Positions 31,761 through 40,525 of a DNA stretch of 64,000 nt are shown here, in pieces. Each line of letters opens with the position of its first letter. The first letter of the stretch is position 1. A model generated the notes under the pieces. That model did not search any database and was not told where the DNA came from. It was given only the letters and a program-made list of their open reading frames with translations. The DNA lies in contig NZ_OZ034986.1 of assembly GCF_964030895.1 (NCBI RefSeq), forward strand, positions 1,302,001 through 1,366,000. Reading direction: 5' to 3'. Source of the stretch: Spiroplasma endosymbiont of Nebria brevicollis. Its GTDB lineage: Bacteria; Bacillota_I; Bacilli_A; Mycoplasmatales; VBWQ01. The position numbers and the translations under genes are program-made.

Positions 31761-31953
31761 TAAAATAATTATAGTGACAGGAGCAGGTTTTTCGGTGCCT
31801 GCTAATCTTCCAGTTCAAGAAAGTATAATTAATAAGCTTTTATCAAGAGAAGAGGAAAACATGGATTTTATGAATAGTGAAATTATAATAGATGATAGTG
31901 TTAATTTTTTAAAAGCTTATATGAATATAGAATTAATAGACCCAAAATTGGAC
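31741..31953 (+). pseudogene. SIR2-like protein, 5' part
   Basis: GTG 31741 (overlapping the previous frame) starts MIFLKSNKIIIVTGAGFSVPANLPV. TGAGFSxPAxxP is the NAD-binding motif of SIR2-like domains that act as NADases in anti-phage systems. The ORF is cut at TTGGAC (31948-31953) by the plasmid-derived element; the rest lies at 40526-41619 in matching frame. An additional two codons and TAA (31957-31959) come from the insert. Confidence 0.75.
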
Positions 31954-31955
31954 AT

Positions 31956-32393
31956 TTAATTCATTAAAAATTCTTTAATTTCATGAGTATATATTTGATT
32001 GAAATAAAGCAATGAAGTATTAGTAATATTAACTGACAAGTCAATAATTTGTTTATTTATCTTTATGTTTAGTTTCTTTTCTATTTGTGAAACTAAAGTT
32101 GGATTATCACTAATCACGCCGTAAAAGAAACTACCAAAACTAGTGTTTCAAAATGTAGAATCTGTGACACCATTTACATTTACAGCATTATATTGTTCAA
32201 ATCTCACTGCTTTATCACTTTCATGACCTACAACAGGTCAAAATGAAATCTTTGTGATTTTTTCAATAGAAATGTTATAAGTTGGTGGATTTGGCTTAGG
32301 TGGTGTAGGAACATTTGCTGTACAATCAATTATTGTCATAGTTGGTAATGAGGTTAAACCTATAATTCCTAACAATTTTAAAATTAATCGCAT
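31956..32393 (-). CDS. Plasmid-borne lipoprotein
   Basis: A 145-residue protein with the lipoprotein signal MRLILKLLGIIGLTSLP then TIIDC, Cys at residue 24, followed by a Pro-rich linker (VPTPPKPNPPTY). ATG at 32393 has an ATGAGGTC ribosome site. The mature domain is unrecognised. Two Trp are TGA. The stop overlaps the junction with the SIR2 fragment. A TATAAT and the AATATATTGTGTATTGTA motif (32413-32430) lie upstream. Confidence 0.7.
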
Positions 32394-32412
32394 ATTTAAG
32401 ACCTCATTATAA

Positions 32413-32430
32413 AATATATTGTGTATTGTA
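32413..32430 (-). promoter_or_regulatory. Operator-like motif upstream of the lipoprotein gene
   Basis: The 18-nt AATATATTGTGTATTGTA is identical to 36564-36581 upstream of parA. In both cases a TATAAT follows on the minus strand before the gene. Confidence 0.5.
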
Positions 32431-32434
32431 TAAT

Positions 32435-32785
32435 TTATTTTTGTTCAAATTCATTAATTATAAGCTCTATTATTGATCCGTTAGAAACACCCAATTTTTT
32501 AGACATTTCATCAATTTTAACTTGAACTGATTTTTTTAAATATATAGTCATATATGATTTTTTATCAATTGTTGTTTTAGGTAATTTAGCAACTAAATTT
32601 GCTAATTTAATATTTGTCGACTTAGACCCACTAGAAATATCTTTAATTGGTTCTTTAGTAATATGATCGTTGTTTATTGTTGTACTTTTAGAACTGTTGA
32701 TACTATTTTTAATAATTTCAGCATTAGCTTCAGTACCTATATCATCAAAATTTGAGAATAAGTTAGATGTTGCTTTATTTGGCAT
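32435..32785 (-). CDS. Plasmid ribbon-helix-helix-like DNA-binding protein
   Basis: A 116-residue protein; GAGGGG ribosome site. Residues 1-70 are polar and Ser/Asn-rich. The C-terminal 45 residues (KKSYMTIYLKKSVQVKIDEM, SKKLGVSNGSIIELIINEFE) have a short strand followed by two helices, the ribbon-helix-helix (CopG/ParB-small) pattern used by plasmid partition and copy-control repressors. It probably acts with the ParA remnant encoded 3.5 kb away and may bind the shared operator motif; both points are inference. Confidence 0.6.
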   Translation of the reverse strand: MPNKATSNLFSNFDDIGTEANAEIIKNSINSSKSTTINNDHITKEPIKDISSGSKSTNIKLANLVAKLPKTTIDKKSYMTIYLKKSVQVKIDEMSKKLGVSNGSIIELIINEFEQK

Positions 32786-32912
32786 TATAATACCCCTCTT
32801 TCAATTAGTTCTTGGTAAACGTGATAGTGTAAAAGTATGGTTTTCTACTTTCTCCAGTAGAATGGAAGGTATGCCCGTTATTTCGGCCTTTTTAAATTTT
32901 TGTTTTCTTTTG

Positions 32913-34246
32913 TGAACTTGTCAAGTAAAGTGGACAATAAAAAGAACCTTATATAATTATTATTATAAATGTTACATTAAATCTAATTTCATAGGAATAA
33001 ACTTAATATTTGTTTGGGGATGAGATAATCGATATTCGATTGGACTCATTCCTTTTAATTTTGGTTGTGGTCGATGATTGTTGTAAAAATAAATATACTT
33101 AGGTAAATTTTCTTTAATTCATTCAATAGTTCGTTTTTTTCTTGGAATCTGATATAAGAATTCAGTTTTCATAGTTCCAAACCATGATTCTGTTGCTCCA
33201 TTATCTGGAGAATTTCCTCTTCTGGACATTGATATTTTTATACCTAACGTATCACATAAAGTTTTATAAGAAGGGTTGGTATAATGAAAACCTTGATCTG
33301 ATTGTAAAATTCATGTTTTATACTTTCCAACATTAACTCAAGCTTGAATAATATTTTTTGTTACAAATGACATATCTAAACTTGAACTTATTTTGTAATC
33401 TAATATTTCATTATTGTGAAAATCCTTAACGATTGATAAATAATACGTTTTACCATTAGTTAGTAAATAGGTTATATCAGTGCCTAATTTTTGATTTAAA
33501 CCAGTAGTTGCAAAATTACGGTCTAATAAATTATCATATCTTAAACTGCCAGATTTTAACCTATAATCAAACTTCTTTGTTCTAATTTTGGATTTTAAAC
33601 CCATATTTTTCATATACCTATAAACAATATGTGGTTGTATGTTTAACTTATAAATTTTCTTTATTCAACAACAAATCATGTTATAACCATAAATTTCTTT
33701 GAACGCATAAAATGTACTTTTAATTATATTAGCAATAAATGGAATCCATTTATTAAACTGTTTCATACCATTGTTAAGTCATTTATAATAACCAGATTTT
33801 GAAACTTTTAATAATTTACAAAGGTAATTAACTGGATTTTTTGTTTGTAATTAAGATATCGCCTGGCACTTTCCCTTTGTCGATATCTCTAAATACTTTT
33901 TTAGATAATTCATTACCTCAATATATTGAATTAGTTCTTCTTTAGTCATTTCATTTAAATCAAGAGTTTTAGGTCTACCTTGCCGTTTACCTTTTGATTG
34001 GATACCTTTTCCTGGAATAAGACTATCTTCACCTAAAGTTCTTATAGATTTGCGTCATCTTTTAATACTACTTTTATCAACATTTAATATTTTACTTGCA
34101 GTAATACAACCTAAACCTTCTACTTTTTTTAACATTTCTATTTTTTCTTCTTTTGAATATCATTTATGCAGAAAATGAACACCTCTCTCAATAAAGTTTT
34201 ACCACAAAATGGTTCTTTTTTGTGTCTACTTTATTATAGGTGATCA
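32913..34246 (-). mobile_element. IS3-family (IS150-type) element, copy A
   Basis: 1,334 bp, the same length as copy B (38551-39884) and apparently near-identical in reverse orientation. Ends are imperfect terminal repeats beginning TGAACTTGTCAAG and TGATCACCTATAAT, both leading into AAAGT(A/G)GAC. It carries OrfA (helix-turn-helix, GRPKTLDLNEM) and OrfB (integrase with TDITYLL, DQGFHYTN, NGATESWFGTMKTE). In this copy the codon corresponding to 39484 of copy B is TGA (Trp; 33311-33313), so OrfB is open there. No target duplication is obvious. Confidence 0.85.
32979..34190 (-). pseudogene. IS3-type transposase OrfA/OrfB of copy A
   Basis: OrfA begins near KWYSKEEKIEM and ends at a TAA after KGKCQAIS. 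OrfB resumes in the same frame with NPVNYLCKLLKVSKSGYYKW and runs to KFIPMKLDLM. An A-rich CTAAAAAAG before the junction could support the programmed frameshift usual in IS3 elements, but the minus-one frame also stops soon, so I cannot show a complete OrfAB. DDE residues are present (TDITY, DQGFHYTN, TESWFG). Confidence 0.65.
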
Positions 34247-34894
34247 TTTTAAAGTCTTTTGTACCACTATTTGAAGCCATTTTTTAACTGTGTTATTTAT
34301 ATTAATTTGTTCATCTTTATATTTATTTAATATTTTATCTATTCTTGGCATACCCATCCTTATTTTTGAATTTCAGTTTCATATCTTTTTTTTATCTTCT
34401 AGTGCTAAATTTTGATATTTTGTTTTTTTACATTTGTGGTGAGTTTGGTTTAGTACTACTTGTTGAAGATTGTGGATTTTGTAAATCTATTGAATTTATT
34501 TCTTTTTCTTTAAAATATTCTAAAGTATCTATACCTTCTTCAAAAATATTACTAATTTCAGAATCTTTAGATACTTTTCTGTAAATTTTATTTGAAACAA
34601 TATTTTCTATTTCTTCTCTAATTAATGTCAGAATTTTTTTTAAATCTAAAAAACAATTATTTTTTAGATTTATTTTTTTATCATATTCTTTAACAAATTC
34701 TATTTTTAATTGTTTAAGTTTATCAATGTTTTTACAATTGTTATCAAAATTTATATCATATTTATTCAAATCTATTTGAATTTTTTCTATTTCTTTCTTA
34801 TTTTTTTCTTTTAATTTTTCAATTTGATTTATTTTGATTTTTATTTTCTTATTTTTATTATAAAGACCAAAAGTGATTATTTTTAATAAAATAT

Positions 34895-34952
34895 GGCTTT
34901 TATCCCTTTATGTACTTTTTTAAATTTTATCACATAAACAAGAATAAAAGCC
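34895..34952. repeat. Nested inverted repeat beside the IS1595-type element
   Basis: GGCTTTTAT (34895-34903) pairs with ATAAAAGCC (34944-34952), and inside it TTTATGT pairs with ACATAAA. It ends 4 bp from the IS terminal repeat. Confidence 0.6.
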
Positions 34953-34956
34953 TACC

Positions 34957-35797
34957 TAGGAAATTATCCCCGCATGTACTTATAGTAAGCACAAAATCAG
35001 GGTTTCAAAAGTTAGAAGTTTATTAAACTTATATGCATATTCTTTGGCATATAAGTGAATGTTTTCTTTTGAAACCCTGACATGAGTTTCTGAAAGTCTT
35101 CCTCAAATGTTTTCACACTGACTCAATTTGATTTGTGTTGACACCATTTGATGACACATAACCAAATTGATGATATCCTTTTCAAGAATCAGTAAACAAT
35201 GGACAGCTAACAGAAATGTGCTGCAAAGCAAACTTCAAAAGGTTTTTCTTGTCTGCTTTTTTTAAAACTTTCACAATTAAATTATTGGTTGTTTTTTCAT
35301 AAATGCCAACAATCAATGTTTTATTCAACAAAGATCTCCCTTGTTTTTTTGAACCCATATATGAAAGAAACATTTCATCCATTTGTGGAATGCCATTGAC
35401 AATGAGTTGTGATTCTTGTTTTGCAATTCTATTTCTGATTTCATGACCCATTCTTCAAGCTGTTTTATAAGTCACACCTAATTCTTTTGTAAGATCTGTT
35501 GCAGGTATGCCATGCTTGGTGTTTATTCATCTAAAGATAAGATAAAATCAAAATGTCAATTTGGTTTGTGACTTATAAAAAATGGTGCCATGTAAGATGC
35601 TAAATGTTTGATGACATTTCAAACATCTTATTCTTCTAAAATCAGAAACATTTAGACATTTGGTGTCACACTTGATACATTTAATTGTTTTCAAACTTGC
35701 GATATATTTTAAACAATCTTTTTCTGTTTGAAAACTGTTGTTGAACTCGTTGAGTTTCATTTTTTCTTCCACAAATACATGCGGGGATAATTTCCTA
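34957..35797 (-). mobile_element. IS1595-type (ISXO2-like) insertion sequence
   Basis: 841 bp with perfect 22-bp terminal inverted repeats (34957-34978 and 35776-35797; core GGAAATTATCCCCGC). The unusually GC-rich ends stand out. It contains one intact transposase gene and interrupts a coiled-coil gene. No 8-bp target duplication is visible, so either it was lost or flanking DNA was rearranged. Confidence 0.88.
35029..35772 (-). CDS. IS1595-family transposase
   Basis: A 247-residue transposase. The N-terminal zinc ribbon is IKCIKCDTKCLN...RIRCLKCHQTFS (CxxC, CxxC). The DDE-type (ISXO2-like) core has PQMDEMFLSYMGSKKQG, CPLFTDSWKGYHQFGY and VNTNQIESVWKHLRKT, giving the D-D-N/H-E set. Four Trp codons are TGA. 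The frame is intact, so the element may be mobile. Inside its 3' end, AGGGTTTCAAAAG / CTTTTGAAACCCT (34999-35075) forms a strong hairpin that may end transcription. Confidence 0.88.
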
Positions 35798-36299
35798 AAA
35801 TATTTTTAAATTTTCCATATTTTTTTTGTTCTAAATTTGTTATTTCTTTATTTAAATTTAATATTTTTTCATTTAAATATCATCATTATCAGTATTAATA
35901 GCATACATGTTTTTATTAAAATTCTCAACTTCTGAATTTTTTCATTTTAAGTTAAAATTTATGCTTTTCTTTAATTCATTTTTAAAATAGGTAAAGCAAT
36001 CCTCTAATTCTTTAAGTTGTTCAGCATGAGTAAATCTAAATTTATCTTCTTTTAGTAATAATTTTGTATATATTATTGCATATTTTTTCATTTTTTCATC
36101 TAAATTAACTACTAATTTGCTATTAAATCAAAATAAATCATTCATTTCTGTATCCTCATGATACACATATAAAGACTTTGTTCGTGATGTATTGAGTAAA
36201 TCTTCATGAAAAAACCAATTTATATTATCTAACTTAAATTTTTCTAATTCTTTTTTCATATTTAACCTCCACATATTTTTTTCATTTGACACTATAATT

Positions 36300-36509
36300 T
36301 TACAATATTTCTGCAATAAATTCTTCATATGCTTGTTTTTAACGTCAATTATATTCTGGGTTACTAAAATTTAAAGTAAGGGTTGCTTGTGGGTCTAAAT
36401 CAATAACCAATACTTTGTGATTTTTTAAAGCAAGCGTGGTTGATAGATTAAAAACAAAATTTGTTTTTCCTACACCACCTTTAAGAACTGCTACTGTAAT
36501 AATTTTCAT
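36300..36509 (-). pseudogene. parA: ParA/Soj partition ATPase, internally deleted
   Basis: ATG at 36509 (GGAGGTAATTACTA) starts MKIITVAVLKGGVGKTNFVFN: the deviant Walker A KGGVGKT. VLVIDLDPQATLTLNFS is the Walker A' region. After residue 56 the frame meets TAA, then ends with a typical ParA tail (KQAYEEFIAEIL) at 36300-36302. About 180 internal codons are missing, so this is a dead partition gene that marks the region as plasmid-derived. Confidence 0.8.
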
Positions 36510-37046
36510 TAGTAATTACCTCCAAATATATGTTGTATTTATATTTTGTATTATAACTTACACAATATATTGTGTATTGTATGCTGTAAAATATATTTTA
36601 TACGATAGTTATAAACATTCCAGATTTAATTAATAGGTGGTAAAGAAAATGTTTAGGCTGAAAAACTGCAAAAGAAGTTTATGAAAATAATTTACCAATT
36701 CCTGATCAAAGTAAGTTAAAATTAATGTACAAAATGATTAGAAAAATTATTAGATTAAACACGAATTAGTCTTAACTTAAATTTTCGCACTTGGGATAAC
36801 AATAAATGAACAAAAAAATTAATAATTTAAATTTAATGTTTACTTTTAATAAATAAATCAATAGCCAATAAAATAATAAATATAACCAATGATTATGAAA
36901 TTTTAAAAAATAGGCAAACAATAGAAATATTTAATGATATCTAAAAACTACTCAATTGAGTAGTTTTACTTTGCTTCTTCAATTTTTACTGTCATTTTTT
37001 GATGTTCAAAAATAGCTGTTGCTTTTTTCGGTTTTTTCTTATTTTT
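36510..37046. other. parA upstream region, gene fragment and terminator
   Basis: Contains the parA operator/promoter (below), a 38-codon coding fragment without a start (36657-36769: KTAKEVYENNLPIPDQSKLK), and a perfect palindromic bidirectional terminator at 36944-36967 (AAAACTACTC-AATT-GAGTAGTTTT). The rest is low-complexity AT. Confidence 0.5.
36560..36575. promoter_or_regulatory. Palindromic operator upstream of parA
   Basis: ACACAATATATTGTGT is a perfect 16-bp palindrome about 50 bp before the parA start, overlapping the 18-nt motif repeated at 32413-32430. On the minus strand TTATAAT follows. It is a plausible site for the plasmid ribbon-helix-helix-like repressor. Confidence 0.55.
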
Positions 37047-37529
37047 TTACATTTGTGGTGAGTTTGGTTTAGTATTACTTGTTGAAGGTGGATTTTGAAA
37101 TGAATTAATTTCATTTTTGCAATTTAATGAAAAAGTTTTATTTAAATTTAAATTTTCAGGTTTAAAATTTCTTCTTGTTATTAAACAAGGTTTATTTGAT
37201 AATAAGTTAATTTGTTTAAATATTTCATTTTTATTAATTAAAAATTTTCTTTCTTGTTTTTTATTTTGAAAAATAGGTGATTGATTAATATAATTTGAAC
37301 CTAAATTAATAAATTTTTGTTTTTCATCAACTAATCTATTTTTTCACATAAGACCAAATAGTTCTTTAAGAGACTCTTTATCAAGACCATCAAATTCTGG
37401 TTCTCCGTTATCGTTACATTTGAATTTAGATTTTTCTATAAAATCAATCATTTTTTTAGTTTTTCTTAATTCTTTAAATATTACTTTATGAGTATGTTTG
37501 TACATTTGTTGAAATATATTTTTATTCAT
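37047..37529 (-). CDS. Plasmid protein with PNSPQM tail
   Basis: A 160-residue, Lys/Asn-rich protein; ATG at 37529 with GGAAGATATT. The N-terminal half is helical (QQMYKHTHKVIFKELRKTKK), followed by an acidic NDNGEPEFDGLDKESLKELF segment and an unstructured end PPSTSNTKPNSPQM. That tail is nearly identical to the one on the coiled-coil protein at 34428. A conserved 25-nt hairpin lies 27 bp before the start codon. Function unknown. Confidence 0.55.
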
Positions 37530-37555
37530 AATATCTTCCTTTCAAAATAAAAACC

Positions 37556-37580
37556 CATTTACTTTTAAAACAAAGCAATG
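37556..37580 (-). promoter_or_regulatory. Conserved 25-nt 5'-leader hairpin, copy 1
   Basis: Identical (in gene orientation) to 37982-38006 and nearly to 63682-63706. CATT-tg-CTTT pairs with AAAG-t-AATG around a six-base loop. It ends 27 bp before its start codon. Confidence 0.6.
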
Positions 37581-37625
37581 AGTTAAAAAACTATATTAAT
37601 TTGCATAAATTAATTATACATAATT

Positions 37626-37911
37626 AAAACAGAAAAAGAACTAAAAACAGAAAGTTACCGAGAAAAAGGATATCCCGACTTATTAGTCCACTATGAAAAT
37701 AAAGTCATGATTATTGAATTTGAAAGAACTAGAAAAACCAAACAACGAATGAGAATAAAATTTGATGGACTGCGACACTATTGTAAAAACGGATACGATG
37801 TTTTATTTCTAATTCCCAACGAAAGTATAAAAAAAATTTGTTGATGAACAAATTAAAATTTACAATTGAAAACTAGGAACTTTCAAAACCCAAATATTCA
37901 ATTTTGGTTAA
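37626..37911 (+). pseudogene. Replication-relaxation-like protein, C-terminal fragment
   Basis: A start-less frame reading GYPDLLVHYENKVMIIEFER, TRKTKQRMRIKFDGLRHYCK and GYDVLFLIPNES, then after a shift in an eight-A run FVDEQIKIYNWKLGTF. PD...EFE resembles the nuclease-like end of plasmid replication-relaxation proteins. The matching N-terminal type of fragment occurs at 60154-60456 in the second element. Confidence 0.45.
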
Positions 37912-37981
37912 AACTTAACTAATTGTAAAATACACAAAATTTGATAACATGTAGTTGTTATTCAATATATAAGTTTTTACC

Positions 37982-38006
37982 CATTGCTTTGTTTTAAAAG
38001 TAAATG
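37982..38006 (+). promoter_or_regulatory. Conserved 25-nt 5'-leader hairpin, copy 2
   Basis: CATTGCTTTG...AAAGTAAATG, an exact copy of the motif at 37556-37580 in opposite orientation, 30 bp before ATG 38036. Confidence 0.6.
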
Positions 38007-38035
38007 AGTTTTAATGTTCAAAAGGAGATATTAAC

Positions 38036-38563
38036 ATGACAGACAAAAATAAATCACAAATATTTCAGCAAATAACAAAACAACAAGATATTAAAGATAT
38101 TTTAAATCAACCAAATGCTACCTTTAAAAATAATAGAGAAAAAGATAAACAAAGACACGGCGGATTAACAATAAAATTTTCTACTAATACTAATTATAAA
38201 CAATCAAAAGTAGTAATTAATGATAAATTAAGTAATTCTGATACAGATAGAATTTTTATTGACTTCAAATCAAATACTAAAGAAGTAGCAACACAAACCG
38301 AAACTACTGAAGTAAAAATTACTGATAATTTCACAAAATCATATAATACTTTAACAATTTTAGAAGATAAAAAAATATTAAGCACAAGAAAGGAAATTTT
38401 TAACTTAGAAAAACAATTAAAAATTCAAAAAGAAGAATATGATAATTTAAACTCAAATTGAATTCAGATCGTTAATAATCTTTCAGAAAATGAATATTAT
38501 GAACTTAACTTTTTGAACAATAAGTTAGAAAAAATGATAAGCAGTAAAACTGATCACCTATAA
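38036..38563 (+). CDS. Plasmid protein with coiled coil, truncated by IS copy B
   Basis: ATG 38036 follows AAAAGGAGATATTAAC. The 175-residue product has a polar N-terminal half (KDKQRHGGLTIKFSTNTN) and a C-terminal coiled coil (IFNLEKQLKIQKEEYDNL...NKLEKMISSKT). The last three codons and the stop lie in the IS end, which begins at 38551, so the native C-terminus is lost. No family is recognised; it may be the divergent partner of the protein at 37047. Confidence 0.5.
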
Positions 38564-39884
38564 TAAAGTAGACACAAAAAAGAACCATTTTGTGGTAAAA
38601 CTTTATTGAGAGAGGTGTTCATTTTCTGCATAAATGATATTCAAAAGAAGAAAAAATAGAAATGTTAAAAAAAGTAGAAGGTTTAGGTTGTATTACTGCA
38701 AGTAAAATATTAAATGTTGATAAAAGTAGTATTAAAAGATGACGCAAATCTATAAGAACTTTAGGTGAAGATAGTCTTATTCCAGGAAAAGGTATCCAAT
38801 CAAAAGGTAAACGGCAAGGTAGACCTAAAACTCTTGATTTAAATGAAATGACTAAAGAAGAACTAATTCAATATATTGAGGTAATGAATTATCTAAAAAA
38901 GTATTTAGAGATATCGACAAAGGGAAAGTGCCAGGCGATATCTTAATTACAAACAAAAAATCCAGTTAATTACCTTTGTAAATTATTAAAAGTTTCAAAA
39001 TCTGGTTATTATAAATGACTTAACAATGGTATGAAACAGTTTAATAAATGGATTCCATTTATTGCTAATATAATTAAAAGTACATTTTATGCGTTCAAAG
39101 AAATTTATGGTTATAACATGATTTGTTGTTGAATAAAGAAAATTTATAAGTTAAACATACAACCACATATTGTTTATAGGTATATGAAAAATATGGGTTT
39201 AAAATCCAAAATTAGAACAAAGAAGTTTGATTATAGGTTAAAATCTGGCAGTTTAAGATATGATAATTTATTAGACCGTAATTTTGCAACTACTGGTTTA
39301 AATCAAAAATTAGGCACTGATATAACCTATTTACTAACTAATGGTAAAACGTATTATTTATCAATCGTTAAGGATTTTCACAATAATGAAATATTAGATT
39401 ACAAAATAAGTTCAAGTTTAGATATGTCATTTGTAACAAAAAATATTATTCAAGCTTGAGTTAATGTTGGAAAGTATAAAACATAAATTTTACAATCAGA
39501 TCAAGGTTTTCATTATACCAACCCTTCTTATAAAACTTTATGTGATACGTTAGGTATAAAAATATCAATGTCCAGAAGAGGAAATTATCCAGATAATGGA
39601 GCAACAGAATCATGGTTTGGAACTATGAAAACTGAATTCTTATATCAGATTCCAAGAAAAAAACGAACTATTGAATGAATTAAAGAAAATTTACCTAAGT
39701 ATATTTATTTTTACAACAATCATCGACCACAACCAAAATTAAAAGGAATGAGTCCAATCGAATATCGATTATCTCATCCCCAAACAAATATTAAGTTTAT
39801 TCCTATGAAATTAGATTTAATGTAACATTTATAATAATAATTATATAAGGTTCTTTTTATTGTCCACTTTACTTGACAAGTTCA
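38551..39884 (+). mobile_element. IS3-family (IS150-type) element, copy B
   Basis: 1,334 bp, inverted relative to copy A and apparently near-identical. One visible difference matters: ACA-TAA at 39484-39486 replaces the ACA-TGA (Trp) of copy A, putting a stop in OrfB between the first and second catalytic regions. Insertion cut the gene at 38036 on the left and the Rep_3 gene on the right. Confidence 0.85.
38662..39825 (+). pseudogene. IS3-type transposase of copy B, OrfB with nonsense mutation
   Basis: OrfA (LKKVEGLGCITASKIL helix-turn-helix, GRPKTLDLNEMTKEELIQYI) stops at 38944-38946. OrfB follows with SGYYKWLNNGMKQFNK, GTDITYLLTNGKTYYL, then TAA at 39484-39486, and continues to MKLDLM. 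The premature stop separates the DDE residues, so this copy alone cannot make an active transposase. Confidence 0.75.
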
Positions 39885-40425
39885 GTTAGATACAAGGTTT
39901 ATTTCTTTAAGAGCTTTATTAATTGTGTCTCGTTCAAACGCACCTCGATTAAATTTACCGCTCTGAACATAAGTCTCTTGGTTTAATCCTAATAATTCTT
40001 TCAATTTTTGTATAATAATCAATAAATTGTTCTAAATATGGCATAAACTTTGGATTTAATGATACTTCAAAATAAGGTTCCTTCTTCCTTCATTCAACAT
40101 TATATATTACCACTCCTTTTGAACTTATTTTATCATTATCAATTTCAATAAATGTTTTTAAAATTAAACTATTTGCAATAGCATTATATCTTTGATATTT
40201 ACTATCACCTTTCAAATTTAGTCTTTCAAAAAAATCAACTTTGTTAATTAGAAAAGTTGTTGGATTTTTTTAAAAGGTGCTAAAAGCGTAAAAATTAAAT
40301 GCAATGCTTTTTGTTCCTCTAGAGTTAATTTGCTATATTTTCTAGCTAACTCGTTAGCATATTTAATTATCACTCCATCATATCTGTTTTTCTTATCATT
40401 TTCTTTTTTTTCAAACTACACCCAT
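39885..40425 (-). pseudogene. Rep_3-type plasmid initiator, truncated and frameshifted
   Basis: ATG at 40425 (AAGGAGAAATT) opens a decayed gene whose pieces align with the intact Rep_3 protein at 57702: YANELARKYSKLTLEEQKALHLIF, RLNLKGDSKYQRYNAIANSL, LNPKFMPYLEQFIDYYTK and FERDTINKALKEINLVSN. Several frameshifts are present, and the 3' end is cut by IS copy B. It identifies the 8.6-kb insertion as a plasmid. Confidence 0.75.
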
Positions 40426-40525
40426 AATTTCTCCTTAATTTATTTTTAAAATTATTAAAGATAATAATGTTATATCATGGATTTAATATTATATGTATTT
40501 CTAAAATAAATACTCATACTTGGAC

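Larger units (their letters stand above)
34428..36259 (-). pseudogene. Plasmid coiled-coil protein gene, split by an IS1595-type element
   Basis: ATG at 36259 (GGAGGTTAAAT site) starts MKKELEKFKLDNINWFFHED. This 5' part runs with one frameshift near 35880 to 35798. The IS follows, and the 3' part (34428 to about 34890) continues with long Lys/Glu/Ile heptad-like stretches (KINQIEKLKEKNKKEIEKIQ) and ends SSTSSTKPNSPQM. A hydrophobic stretch near the IS junction may have been a membrane segment. Function unknown. The same C-terminal tail occurs on the protein at 37047-37529. Confidence 0.55.
31954..40525. mobile_element. Plasmid-derived insertion of 8,572 bp inside the SIR2 gene
   Basis: TTGGAC occurs at 31948-31953 and at 40520-40525. 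Removing one copy with everything between restores DPKLDCRVPHTIYEYID in one frame, so the insert ends are placed to the base. Contents: lipoprotein, ribbon-helix-helix-like protein, decayed ParA, coiled-coil proteins, a Rep_3 initiator fragment, a replication-relaxation-like fragment, two IS3-type copies in opposite orientation and one IS1595-type element. This is the gene set of small Spiroplasma-type plasmids. Entry by illegitimate or site-specific recombination is inference. Confidence 0.75.

Noticed and set aside
32670-32915. Plus-strand ORF of 81 codons
   Set aside because: It lies opposite the ribbon-helix-helix-like gene and its leader, with no start signals.
36436-36633. Plus-strand ORF of 65 codons
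   Set aside because: It is the opposite strand of the ParA P-loop region and its operator.
38551-39884. 3-bp target duplication of the IS3 copies
   Set aside because: Flanks of copies A and B were compared directly and with exchange between copies; no matching triplets were found.
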